A stretch of DNA of 64,000 nucleotides, taken from the NCBI GenBank assembly GCA_963978895.1, contig OZ022242.1, positions 22,570,629-22,634,628 on the forward strand, given 5' to 3'. Below are positions 42,713 through 53,507 of the stretch, piece after piece; the stretch's first letter is position 1, and each line of letters starts with the position of its first letter. A program made the translations under genes and the position numbers. Under the pieces are notes generated by a model. It saw only the letters and a program-made list of their open reading frames with translations, did not search any database and was not told the origin of the DNA. The DNA comes from Erpobdella octoculata (Eukaryota > Annelida > Clitellata > Hirudinida > Erpobdellidae).

Positions 42713-44209
42713 TTATGAATCTAGCTGTAATATGTAAGATTTCAACGATTTTTCAAATAGCGAAATGCTTTTCAATGAGGAAATTGTTATCGGAATACTT
42801 GAATACAACCGCGGACCAAAACACTTTATGGAGAATGTTTTGAGAGTTGTTCGAGCAAAATCAGACCGAAAGCAATGCAAAGAACGCACATCATGAGAAT
42901 GTACATGAGACGATTTTGTGAAAAGGTTATCAAATGACGACGGTAACATATGGTTGTCATATTTGTACATGAAAATACTAACAAGAAGAGAATTAATTTG
43001 ATATACATTCAAGCGATTACGGTATATTTCGGTGAATTTCTCTTTATTGGCCACTGTCGGGCTCTTGAGGTATTTTTTATATAAGGCATTTTTCTTTTTG
43101 CAGCACTGCATGAGATTGGGCGTCATCCAATTCTTATCAAATCTAGCAGGACCACGAGTGTATTTAACCAGTGGAAAACACTATATTTCGAGATACTTAT
43201 TAATGAATAATGAGTAAGCAGAGGACGCATCACCACCATCGGCCATCCCAATCACCCCAGACCAGTCCATCTCACCCAACATCTGTTCAAACATCTCTTT
43301 CTGTCTCAGGCTGGTCAGCCTTCTAAATGAAACCTGATCTCTTTCAGTATTGGTGCGAGGTGCGAGATCAGTTGACAGAAAAATCGGAAGATGATCAGAG
43401 ATATCATCAATCACAATCCTAGCAATAGAATGTTGTACGGGGTAGTTTGTAAACATGTTGTCAATTTCAGAGGCAGTTTTAGAACTTATCCTGGTAGGCG
43501 TCGTAAATGCCGGAAGAAGGCTGTAAGAAGCCAGTAAATTGAAAAAATCAGCCATAGACGAGCTCTGTTCTCTACCGAGAAAATCAATATTGAAGTCGCC
43601 CATTAAAAGAATGTTCATATTTCTTTTGACGAGACAATTTAACAAATTGCTGAATTCTATGTTAAAACTGTGTAAATTTGTGTCCGGGGGACGATAAATA
43701 ACACCCACTAAGAAATTTCCAGTTTTTTGACAATCCATTGAGATTAGAAGAAGCTCGAATGAAGTAACACTGGTGTTCCAGAGTGAAGCATCAACTGTTG
43801 AACACTTGATCCGCTCATCAATAAAAAATCCAACTCCACCACCTTTTTTCATGTCTCGATTTTGGAACACGAAGTGGAAACCCGGTACTTCTATGCCCTT
43901 AGACGAATTTTCATCCAACCAAGTTTCTGTGACCGCCAGAATTCGAGATCGACTTTGGCGAAGTAGTATCGTTAAATCGTCTAATTTGTTTTTCATACTT
44001 CTGCAATTAACGTGAAGGAAAGAGAAAAATTCACGAGGCAGTTGATTGGTCAGGTCATTTAAATCTTTTGGATAAACATAAATGCTGGTGTCTTCATACA
44101 TTGAACGAAATAAGTTGTCATCCGGATCAATACCAGAATCAAATAAGGAAGAATTATCTTCAAACCTCTCAAAACCAAAACAAATTTCTTCTTTAACGAC
44201 AGAATCCAT
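42713..44209 (-). pseudogene. LINE A ORF2: APE-type endonuclease, RT domain deleted
   Basis: ATG 44209. The endonuclease shows LHVNCRSMKNK, VTETWLDE, KKGGGVGFFI, VGVIYRPPDT, LLMGDFNID and DISDHLPIF, the catalytic Asn, Glu, Asp/Asn and His blocks of apurinic-like nucleases. One TAG interrupts at 43181-43183, then the same frame continues through FDKNWMTPNL. At about residue YRNRLN the frame passes directly to VYQINSLLVSIFMYKY and SFLxxSxxVHSHDVR, GPRLYSSIP, the region after RT. The fusion preserves frame but removes every RT motif, including the YADD/FADD box. Confidence 0.75.
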
Positions 44210-44218
44210 TGGATGAAA

Positions 44219-44508
44219 TCAAATGTTTTCAACCTCCTCCAGACTTAGAACTCGGGCGGGCCTGTCAGACTCAGCCCGCCTGACAAAGACCGCACCATTC
44301 CAGTTCCAGATGGAAGCAATTCTCTTTTCTTTAAGAAGTTTTCTACCCTTTGAAAAGATGTCGGCATTTTTTTGTTAGGTGTTCGTTTATATAAACTTTT
44401 TGTGCAGTGTCTTGTTTCGTAGTAATCTCCTTAATTCATAGATCCTATCTCTGACAAGCCTGGAGGCGAATGTAACCACAATTGGCCGAGGTGCGTTCTT
44501 TGGTGCAT
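44219..44508 (-). pseudogene. LINE A ORF1, C-terminal remnant
   Basis: Reads APRPIVVTFASRLVRDRIYE then RRLLRNKTLHKKFI; after two small frameshifts near A-runs, ADIFSKGRKLLKEKRIASIW and NGAVFVRRAESDRPARVLS. This fits the RNA-binding C-terminal region of CR1/L2-type LINE ORF1 proteins. The stop at 44219-44221 is 9 bp before the ORF2 start. Confidence 0.6.
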
Positions 44509-44528
44509 TCAAGCCACTGCTATAGACT

Positions 44529-44850
44529 TGACTGCTGCCAGTGCTGTTGAAACTTTGGTGGAAGCTGTTAAACGCATGAAAACAGCTGAAGATTTTGAGA
44601 AGATATATGCTGAATCTTCAAAGACCTTTGAATAATTAGAAATATCGCTTTTGGATGGCTTTGACAGAAGAGAATGGCAAAACCATCAGCATTGCAAGAT
44701 TTTGCTTTGGATTTTTTTTTTGAATTATAGTATGCACTTACTTCAAGTTCGCCAGAAGATATTAAAAACGGAAAGAAAGTCAATTTTTAAATTTCAGTAT
44801 TGGACATCCATAAAATCAAGGTTTAACTCTGAATTACAACAGTGTTGAAG
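44529..44850 (+). pseudogene. hAT-like transposase relic, 5' part
   Basis: Frames with stops read TAASAVETLVEAVKRMKTAE and FEKIYAESSKTFE, then TEENGKTISIARF and YWTSIKSRFNSEL. These resemble the ZMYM/P52rIPK-type hAT proteins common in invertebrates (low-level resemblance). A hAT C-terminal block on the same strand at 49173-49390 may be the other part of the same copy, separated by SINE and LINE insertions. Confidence 0.5.
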
Positions 44851-44883
44851 CTTATTTCTTCTGTCGTGCAATTTGAAAAAAAA

Positions 44884-45030
44884 ACTGTGGCTTCCGTAGC
44901 TCAACAGGATGCAGAATGCAGATATCTGTGTGGCAGAGAGCCAATTGATAATGCCACATAAGACAAGCTAAAAGTAGGTGACCTAGAAGTCATCCGACTA
45001 ACGCCACGTTAAAGATCTTTTTAAATCCTT
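44884..45030 (+). repeat. tRNA-derived SINE
   Basis: A-box-like TAGCTCAACAGG at the head. The 3' part has TAGAAGTCATCCGACTAACG and CCACGTTAAAG, shared with the SINE at 59546-59740. Confidence 0.55.
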
Positions 45031-45049
45031 TATATTATTTTCGATTGTC

Positions 45050-45420
45050 TTCCCGTCTGTCTTCTTGTCGGTCACAAACTTTGAGTCTCAAAATTAACTC
45101 ACTTCCCGTTATCCGATCGAGCTGAAATTTGGTACATCGACATGGGCTGCGAGACAATTAAATCTATCAAAATTTCAGTTTGATCGGATATTGTATAATT
45201 AAGTTTTTCAAAAAACACCAAATTTGATGAAAAATAGGCAGAGAACAAAAATTCAAATAAAATAAAACACTGAAAGAAACAGGATCTAGTCAAGAATCGA
45301 AGAAATTCGCTAATCGGACTCTGAAAAGATAAGATAATAATATATTTTGTTAGTTATTCTATAAATTTGATAATACTATACTACCTATCTTGTCTGAATA
45401 AGTTACAATAGTTAAGACAA
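45050..45420. repeat. Repeat-derived spacer
   Basis: Contains AACTCACTTCCCGTTATCCG and TTTGATCGGATATTG, resembling the segment near 30800 and 31160 in reverse. Unclassified. Confidence 0.4.
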
Positions 45421-45454
45421 AGGATATGGTAGTGGGGAAAGCTTTTCGGACAAT

Positions 45455-46070
45455 GCGTGTATGAACTGCCGCAAAATTGAAATATTAGAAAAGAAAATAG
45501 AGGAAATTTTAAAAAGTTACTCAGTTTCAATTAATGAAATAAGTGAAAAGGTCGATAAGAAACTCGTTGTTACTGGCCAATCTAGCACGCTTAAAGAAGA
45601 AGCTTGGGTTAAAATTGAAAAAAAAAGTTAAAAAAGTACAGGAACATCTCAAAGAAGCTGAACTACATGACAAGAAAAAAAAGAACATAGTTATTCATAG
45701 GCTTGCGGAAAGCGGTTCTGATAAAGATGACCAAAAAAAATTGGACGATAAAAAAGAGATTGTAACCGTAATTAAAGATATCCTTAAAGTGAACCTCGAA
45801 AACTCAAACATAAAAATTTTTTTATAGAATAGGCAAAATCTCAGACAACGAAAGACCATTACTGGTAGAGTTTAAAGATGCCCAAACCAAAAACATAGTA
45901 ATGGAATCTCTTTCCAAACTGCGTAACGCTGAAGACCGATATCCCAAGATCTCGGTGAGTCACGACATGACAGAAAACGAAAGGTAACAGTGTAAGATGC
46001 TAGTTAAAAAAGCCAAGGAGAAACAGTGCAATGACCAGTCGGGGGAATGGTTATACAGGGTAAAGGGTAT
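45455..46070 (+). pseudogene. LINE B ORF1 (coiled-coil, nucleic-acid-binding), frameshifted
   Basis: The first frame reads CRKIEILEKKIEEILKSY, then (shift near 45600) KKVKKVQEHLKEAELHDKKK and NIVIHRLAESGSDKD; after a second shift near 45825 it reads YRIGKISDNERPLLVEFKDA. One TAA at 45986-45988 follows in MTENER. Finally EKQCNDQSGEWLYRVKGMPG overlaps the ORF2 start in another frame. This is a Lys/Glu coiled coil followed by the LINE ORF1 C-terminal domain. Confidence 0.65.
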
Positions 46071-48995
46071 GCCTGGAGACATGAGGGTAGTAAAGCTACG
46101 GAAACAACTCTAAGCAATTCTGATATATATAAAATAAGAAAGAAGATACATGCTTTTGGATCTGCTAATCACGAAAACTATTTATGTAAGTGCTTTTATG
46201 CGAATGTAAGAAGTCTCGTAAACCGAGTAAAAATGGCAGAATTGGAGATGTATGTAAACAATGAAGATCCGGATATAATTGGCTTAACCGAATCTTGGGC
46301 AAGTGACAAAATTACTAATGGTGAGCTGAAATTAGAAGGATACGATATGTTTAGAAAAGATAGAGTGACGGAAGATATGGATAAGCAAAGGGGAGGCGGT
46401 GTATTGTTGTATGTGAAGCATAAATGGAATGCAGTACAGATGGAAGATATATACAATGATATGTTTAAAGAAAGTGTATGGTGTGAAATAGGACAAAAAA
46501 ATAGTAAGTTATTAATCGGAGTATGCTATAGAGTTCCCAATGCTGATGAAGAAGTTGATAAGGGGCTTTATGAATTAATTTCTAAGGCTAACAAGGAATC
46601 TGTAATCATAATGGGTGATTTCAATTTTCACGTTAACTGGCATTCTTTGGAAGGAGAAACTCATAAAAATAGACAATTTATGCAATTTATTGAGGATGAA
46701 TTCATGTCACAGTTAATTAGAGAGCCTACTAGAAGTAAAAATACCTTAGACTTATTACTGACTGCTGACATAAGTTTGGTAAATAATTTAACTGTAGGTG
46801 AATGTTTTGGCACTAGCGATCACCAGGTTATTAGATGGGATTTGGTTATATATCATAACAGGCAGAGTTGTTCAGATGTAATTCGCTACAACTACTTTAA
46901 GGCAGACTACAGTCTAATAAGAGAAAGCATTACAAGAGAAAATCTTATGGACAGAGTTAAGAGTACTAATGTTGAGATCAGCTGGAAGCTATTTGTTCAG
47001 TGTATGCACGAAATTATTGAAAAGTATATTCCAAAACAAAAAAACCAAAATAAAAAAAATCCCTGGATGACTAGATTGATTATAAAAAAACAGAAAGCCA
47101 AAAATAAAGCATGGAAAAAATATCGAGAGCAGGTAACTATGGGTTCTGAAGAAGAAAGATCAAGCAAACTAAGTGAGTTGGAAAAGAAATACAGAAAGAT
47201 AAGAAATGACACCAAACAGACTATTAGAAGGACTATTGTAGACTATGAACAAAAGCTGACAGAAAACATAAAGAGGGACAGCAAAAGCTTTTTCAAATAT
47301 GTGAGAAGTAGGCAAAAAAAGAAAGATAAAGTAGGTCCTTTAAAGGATGCAGATGGAAATTTAATTACTAATGATGAAGTCACAGCGGATTTGTTGAACA
47401 AGTATTTTGGGTCAGTCTTTACTGAAGAAAACATTAAAAATATTCCTGTAGCAAGTAAGAAGTTTCAAGGTGATGGAAAAGATGTAAAAAAAGAAGTTAT
47501 CTTCACAAAAAGCCGAGTTACTGAGATGCTGAAGTGTTTGAAAGTAGACAAAACACCAGGAATTGATGCACTTCATCCGAAGTTTCTATTTGAAGTAAGA
47601 GAGGAAATTGGAGAAGTAATGGCAGAGTTAATGAATAAGTCAATGCAAACAGGTGAAATACCACAGGACTGGAAAGATGCAATTGTTGTTCCACTATTTA
47701 AAAAGGGCAATAGAAGTGAAGCAAGTAACTATAGACCTGTCAGCCTGACCTGCATTATCTGCAAAGTTATGGAAAGAATTATCAAAGATGATATGATGAG
47801 ACATATGGAAGAGCATAAAATAATTAAAGATAGTCAGCATGGGTTTATGAACAATAAATCATGTTTGACTAATTTATTAGAATTTTTTGAAGATACTTAT
47901 GATTTTTTGGATGCAGCACTATCAGTTGATGTAGTTTATTTAGACTTTGCCAAAGCTTTTGACAAAGTGTCTCATCAGAGACTGCGTAAGAAACTTGAGG
48001 GAATAGGCATAGAAGGAAAGCTATTAGAATGGATAGGAGGTTGGTTGCTTGATAGAAGACAAAGAGTTGCAATAAATGGGATGAAATCAAAATGGATTAG
48101 TGTCACAAGTGGTGTTCCACAAGGATCAGTTTTGGGACCAACCTTATTCTAAGTTTACATCAACGACTTAGACGATGGGATTAAGTCAAGAAATTATAAG
48201 TTTGCTGATGACACGAAGCTGTGCAGAGCAATAAAGACTGAGGAAGATGCTGAAGTGCTCAGAGATGACTTGAAAAAATTATATAAATGGTCACAAGACT
48301 GGCAGATGTTATTCAATGTAGAAAAGTGCTCTGTCATGCATATGGGCAAGCAAAATCAAAAATGTAGGTATGAGATGAACGGCACAACATTGAAAGAAAC
48401 AACGGAAGAAAGAGACTTGGGTATTCTGGTGCATAATAGTGCCAAACCATCAATACAATGTGCTAAGGCAGCCAATAGAGGGAATCAGGTGCTAGGCATA
48501 ATTAAAAGAACTATGGTGAGCAGAGACAAGGACTTAATTCTAAAACTATATAAGACACTAGTAAGACCGCATTTGGAATATTGTGTGCAGGTGTGGAGTC
48601 CTTCACTTAAACAAGACATTAATATTCTAGAAAGGGTACAGAGGAGAGCTACGAAAATAATTAATGGAATGCATGGTTTAAGCTATGAAGAGAGATTGTT
48701 GAGGTGTAGGCTGACGACCCTTGAGAGAAGGAGAATAAGAGGAGACTTAATACTTGTATATAATATATTGAATAATGGTCTTAATCTTGATCCAGACAAG
48801 TTCTTTACTAGAGTTTCCAACAGAAATACAAGAGGTCATCCGATGAAGCTTTACAAAGACAGGACAGGACTTTTGAAGCGGACGTTTTTCAGCGCAAGAA
48901 TCATCAACGAGTGGAACAAACTAAAAGAAGATGTTGCAAATGCTCAGACTACTTTGAATGAATTCAAATCGAAACTTTCGTTATGTAACTTTTAG
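46047..48995 (+). pseudogene. LINE B ORF2: endonuclease plus reverse transcriptase, one nonsense codon
   Basis: About 982 codons in a single frame, interrupted only by TAA at 48150-48152 (LF-stop-VYINDL). Endonuclease: YANVRSLVNRVKMAELE, IIGLTESW, RGGGVLLYV, IGVCYRVPN, IIMGDFNFHVNW and GTSDHQVIRW. RT: NYRPVSLTCIICKVMERII, QHGF, VVYLDFAKAFDKVSHQRL, SGVPQGSVLGP and FADDTKL (48201-). C-terminal blocks: EERDLGILVHNS, LYKTLVRPHLEYCVQVWSP, VQRRATKI, TTLERRRIRGDLI and FFSARIINEWN. Every catalytic residue expected in both enzymes is present. Loss of one stop is all that separates this from an open frame. Confidence 0.9.
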
Positions 48996-49172
48996 TTTTT
49001 AAAAAGTAGTGAATATTATATAGTCATTTTTGATTCCTTATTCACTATAATAAAGTTATGTTATGTTATATGTTATGTTAAAATGAAATGAAAGGAAAAT
49101 TAAACGGCTACCCCGCCAAGCCTTCAGAACCTAGTAACTAAAATTGAGATCTTGAAATAGTTTAGTTTACAA

Positions 49173-49390
49173 AGCTTTTAATGTTTCGATATTTTTATCA
49201 ACTTCACCGGTAACATCAGCCTCATGTGAACGAGCTCACAATGAAACTGATTTGATAAAACTGGAAGTCAAAGCTTTTATGCGGTCTGACAAATTAGAAG
49301 ACTTGATATTAATTTCGACTGATGGGGTGACGAAAGACAAGTTTTTGAAAGTTTTCGTTGCTGCTGTCAAAAGTAGGTCGTCGGTAAGTA
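49173..49390 (+). pseudogene. hAT transposase C-terminal (dimerisation) fragment
   Basis: The open stretch LSTSPVTSASCERAHNETDL then KLEDLILISTDG matches the hAT C-terminal motif (PVTSASxERxFSxLKLIKxxLR...RLxxLxILSIE). It ends near 49390. Possible continuation of 44529-44850. Confidence 0.6.
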
Positions 49391-49608
49391 AGAGTGGTTT
49401 CATATTCATATACTATTTCTAGAAAAACACTAGCAAACTGCATACAAAAATATATCGAGACACAGAAGTCTCCTGGCCCAAAACTACTAGGCGGCTAACA
49501 ATAACTAACTAGAGGCTAAAATACCCTACACTAGAGACTTATACCTAATCTATATTATAGTAGCCCACTATACGTAATTAGTCGTATAGACGATATCGAT
49601 GTGCACGT

Positions 49609-50178
49609 AAAGCACGCTCCACATCGACAAACTAGATACGACCCGACAACATAACACAGGAAAATCAGATCAAATCGGTCGATGTGAACTAGTCACGCAC
49701 ACACCCGACACGACTGGCACGTTGTAATCGCGTGTATTTTACATTTTGACCCAGTTTTTTCCCCAACCAATCACGAGAAAGTATGTCAGGTGAAAGGTTG
49801 AAAATGGCAGCTTCATATGCTTCATCCGTAGACATATCTATGGCCTCATCTATATTATCTATAGTGTTTGTATATCGAAATAATAAATTATTAATTTAAT
49901 TTAAATTATTTTTTCAATTTTTATTTTTATTATTTAACAGTTTTTTTTAAGACAAGTACTTTTCTTCAAGAAAGTTCTTAACGCTGATTCGTTGGCACTC
50001 GGCAAGCTTGATAAAACTCAGTCTCATGTATTAAACGGGGAAATACATGCGACTGGGTCAAAATCCAGGCGTGCGGAGTCGCAAGGCTATGCCACATCTA
50101 CAAACTCCGATCGCACTGGACGTGTGGGATTTTATCGGGTCGCGTCAACTCAAGTTTTTCGATGTGGAGCGTGCTAAG
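49609..50178. mobile_element. MITE-like segment with inverted ends
   Basis: The left AAGCACGCTCCACATCGACA with ...TACGACCCGAC is matched by the right end reversed (TAGCACGCTCCACATCGAAA ... GCGACCCGATA). Target duplications were not found and the interior is non-coding. The 61-codon frame inside is not recognisable. Confidence 0.45.
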
Positions 50179-50662
50179 AAATTATTGCGCGCAGGCGTGT
50201 AATAAAAGTTATTAGGCAATTGTACCTATATACCATGGACGTCTGTATAATAGCACCTGGACGGTCATACTTGAGCCTTGCGTGCGCTGATGTGTACGGT
50301 AGTTGTCCGACTTTCTTATTGTAGCGTGTAGGTTCTTAAACCGACCAGGCATAATAAATAATTAGTTAATTTAAATTTTGAACATTAGAAATTTGTGTTT
50401 AATCTATTATACAATCAAAAAGATAAAAATACGCATCTTTTTTTATTCGATTAGACTCACTACTAACTACCCTTGATCTATATATAGATCATGCTGTAAA
50501 TAGATCAGTGCTAACTACTAACTTTCACTAACTCGTGTGGATTATCGTTGCGTTGTAATTTTATTCATTTGTAAGCAACCTGATATTTTTATTTATTTAA
50601 GGTTTGTGGAACTTGATTTTATTCGGCAATCCCGAAGATCCTGCAGTTACCGGGAATAGGAG
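50179..50662. other. Unassigned spacer
   Basis: TTGCGCGCAGGCGTGTAATA near 50193 is also at 29853. CGGCAATCCCGAAGATCCTG at 50624 recurs inverted near 59090. Otherwise AT-rich and unremarkable. Confidence 0.4.
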
Positions 50663-51790
50663 GTAATATTCGAGGATGGATCAAAAAATGGCTAGCTGAC
50701 AGAAGACAAAAAGTGGGAATTAAAGGGAAATACTCGGAGTGGAAAAGCATAAAAAGTGGTGTACCGCAAGGATCCGTTTTGGGACCATTACTATTTGTTC
50801 TGTTCATTAACGACCTTGATTTAGCGACTTGTTCAAAGGTCTCGAAATTTGCTGATGACACAAAGTTATCCATGAAAGTAGAGTGTGAGCTGGATGCCGA
50901 CATTTTAAGAAAAGATCTTGCAAAAATATACCAATGGTCCCTAGACTGGCAAATGATGTTCAACGTAGATAAATGCTCAGTGATGCACATGGGTAAGAGA
51001 AATCAAGAGTTTCAGTATGAGATGGGAGGAATATTGTTGAAGACATCTGAAGAGGAAAGAGATCTGGGAGTTGTAGTACACAATAGCGGCAAACCATCAA
51101 GACAGTGTGCGGAAGCAGCAAAGCGAGCCAATAAGATTTTAGGATTGGTCAAGAGAACAATAATAAGTCGAAACCAGGAAATAATTATCAGACTATACAA
51201 ATGTTTGGTAAGACCACATCTAGAATATTGTGTACAAGCTTGGAGCCCTGTTTTAAAAAAGGACATCGTAGTGTTGGAGAAGGTACAAAGGAGGGCTACA
51301 AAGTTGATTAAGCATTTAAGCCAGTTACCTTACGAAGAAAGATTAAAACAATGCGGCTTAACAACTCTAGAGAAAAGGAGAAGTAGGGGTGACTTGATCG
51401 AAGCCTACAAGATAATAACAGGAAAAGAGGATTTAACACCAGCAATGTTTTTCGTACAACCACCGATTCAAAGCACTAGGGGACATAGATTCAAGCTTTT
51501 TAAAAAACAAGAAAAGACTTTAAAAAAGGCTTTTTTTAGTTCTAGAGTGGTAAACATATGGAATGACTTGGACGATGACACTGTAGCATCTGAGACTACT
51601 ACATCTTTTAAAGTAGCGCTATCCAGGCATGGATACTGATTTTTTATGCAATTATTTATTTTTTATTAGTTTATTTATCTATTATTATCATTTATTTTAT
51701 TTTATTCTATTTATTATTATTTTTAATTCGAAGTGGTTTTCTATAGGCGTAAAGTCTTCTAAACCACTATAATAAACGTTATCTTATCTT
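50663..51790 (+). mobile_element. LINE C (CR1/L2-type), 5'-truncated with open C-terminal RT frame
   Basis: The frame from about 50663 (GNIRGWIKKWLADRRQKV) is uninterrupted to the stop at 51639. RT motifs are SGVPQGSVLGPLLFVLFIND and FADDTKL (50848-); the C-terminal blocks EERDLGVVVHNSGKPSRQC, RPHLEYCVQAWSP and FFSSRVVNIWNDL follow. It is about 65 percent similar by eye to LINE B. The 3' tail is AATAAACG plus TTATC pentamers at about 51779-51795, a variant of LINE B's TTATG tail. The absence of any stop suggests recent insertion. Confidence 0.88.
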
Positions 51791-51795
51791 ATCTT

Positions 51796-52261
51796 ACCGG
51801 AGTTAATGAGATAAACAAGCAATGTTTGGCAGGCACGTGATGTCCATGATTGACAGGCGCCAACTACTAATAATATTCAGCTCCACCCACAAACCTTGGC
51901 TATAAATTTAAAAGTGAACACGAATAATGTTATTCTATGGTTTTTATTTTTACACATTGTTTTATCATGGCTGGAAATTACCTTGATGTTACTGGGATAT
52001 TATCTACTAAATTAAATAAAAATGTGGAAGATGATGCTTTGGGATGAGCTATGACACGCGGTCTCATAGCGAGGATAAAATTCTGTCAGTTGTGTCAGAC
52101 ATAAATGAAACTGGCGAGAAGGAGTGGTCAGTGGCTTCTGTCCTTATACAGCCGGGCGCAGCTTCGCCCGGCAAAAAACAGGGAGGAAGAAAAAATAAAA
52201 GGGGGTAAGGAAAAAAGTTTAAAAATCCATCCATTTCGAAATTTTGATTGAACCTAAAAAA
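51796..52261 (+). pseudogene. Unrecognised gene-like fragment and a GC hairpin
   Basis: A TATA-like GGCTATAAATTTAAAAGTG (about 51899) precedes ATG 51967, which opens MAGNYLDVTGILSTKLNKNV and stops after 27 codons. A shifted frame then reads SHSEDKILSVVSDINETGEK with EWSVASV. The product is not recognised. At 52153-52174 GCCGGGCG-CAGCTT-CGCCCGGC forms a perfect hairpin resembling transposon 3' ends, although CTRR is not adjacent. Confidence 0.35.
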
Positions 52262-53223
52262 CAGTGTTGTTCGGTAACGAAGTAAAAGTAACGCGTTACT
52301 TTACTTAAGTACATCAGACGTACTTTTTGCCTGTAATGGAGTACAGATTATTTTCAGTACTTTTTACTTGTAACGAAGTAATATTTTCGGACTTACTTTT
52401 ACTTCGTTACTTTTCCAGGACAAACCGTTACAAAGTACTGTAAAAAATTAATAAAACGACATAAAGTCTAAATCGATGTTGTATTAATTATCTATGATTA
52501 TTTATTAACGTATGCATTTTCGAACCCCATTTTACTTTAATGTTAGTAGTTAGTAGTATTGAAGCTTGTGGGTGGAGCTAAGATTTTCGCGGTCATACTT
52601 GTTTTGGTGTACAATAGATTGTTCGAGATCCTACTATGGAATCTTCCAAAGGAGCGAACGTGAGCAGTGGTGGCGATGATAGGCGCGTAACAACAATGAA
52701 CTTAATAAAGAACGCCCATGGCCATATTTAGTTAAAATGTTCAGATTTCAATCGATGGAAGCTAAAACGTTCAGATTCACATGCTTGCTGGGCAAACCTA
52801 AAGTAAAGTAATTATGTGTTTAGCATTCCACAATTCTCCGTCAAACTTGAAGAAACACGTGATACGCGTGCATCAAGCGCATGTATCGAAATACGAAAAA
52901 TTGACAAAAAGGCACGTAAAAATAGAATTTTTTCATTAGTTTACGTGTTACCAATTAGTTTATCAGTTTTATCAACGCAGTAGCGTTTGAAAGACGATGG
53001 AATTATGATAAAATAGAGTTAGATGATTGACGAATGACCATTACAAAAAGCGGCTTCAGTACTTTCACTTTTTACTTTAAAAGTAACTTTAAAGTGCTGT
53101 TACTTTTTACTTTTACTTAAGTACATTTTTTAGCAAATACTTTTACTTTTACTTAAGTAACTTTTTGAGGCGTTACTTGTACTTTTACTTAAGTACTGAA
53201 ACACAGTACTTTTTCCAACACTG
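52262..53223 (+). mobile_element. Non-autonomous hAT element with perfect 8-bp target duplication
   Basis: Left end CAGTGTTGTTCGGTAACGAA; right end reversed CAGTGTTGGAAAAAGTACTG. CTAAAAAA flanks both sides (52254-52261 and 53224-53231). It is the same family as 25582-26424 in the opposite orientation. It keeps a decayed BED-finger first exon starting MESSKGANV at 52636 (WKLKRSDSHACWANLK, frameshifts, a stop). Confidence 0.88.
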
Positions 53224-53507
53224 CTAAAAAATATATCTAAACGACGTGAGAGTCGTGAGACGTCGTGTGGCTTCTCAACGTTGACTCGAGATTCGTTAAT
53301 TAACATTTAATGTCCATCTTATCTTTCATATAGCTCATCTAATACGCTTCACGATGTAGCCGCAACCGAATGGACATGGAACATAATTTATGCTGAAGCC
53401 CATGAATGCTGATAAGTTCTACGACTGATGACGGCTATATAAAATAAACTTGACTCTTTTTAACTCTTTCTTGTTCACAATTTGTTTACTTTGTTAAAGA
53501 AAAGAGT

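Larger units (their letters stand above)
42690..44515 (-). mobile_element. LINE A (Jockey/CR1-superfamily), internally deleted
   Basis: Order on the minus strand: ORF1 C-terminal remnant (about 44508-44219), ORF2 endonuclease (44209-43181), a single in-frame TAG stop at 43181-43183, linker (WMTPNLMQCCKKKNALYKKY), then a direct in-frame jump to the extreme C-terminus, ending at 42713. The reverse transcriptase is missing. It is 5'-truncated at about 44515, against a hAT relic. Confidence 0.75.
45430..49082 (+). mobile_element. LINE B (CR1/L2-type), nearly full length
   Basis: ORF1 remnant (45455-46070), ORF2 (46047-48995) with one stop, and a 3' tail of TTATG repeats ending about 49080. The 5' end is uncertain. 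A poly-A tail is absent, as usual for this clade. Confidence 0.85.

Noticed and set aside
49992..50177. 61-codon ORF
   Set aside because: Lies inside a MITE-like inverted-repeat segment, with no recognised domain.
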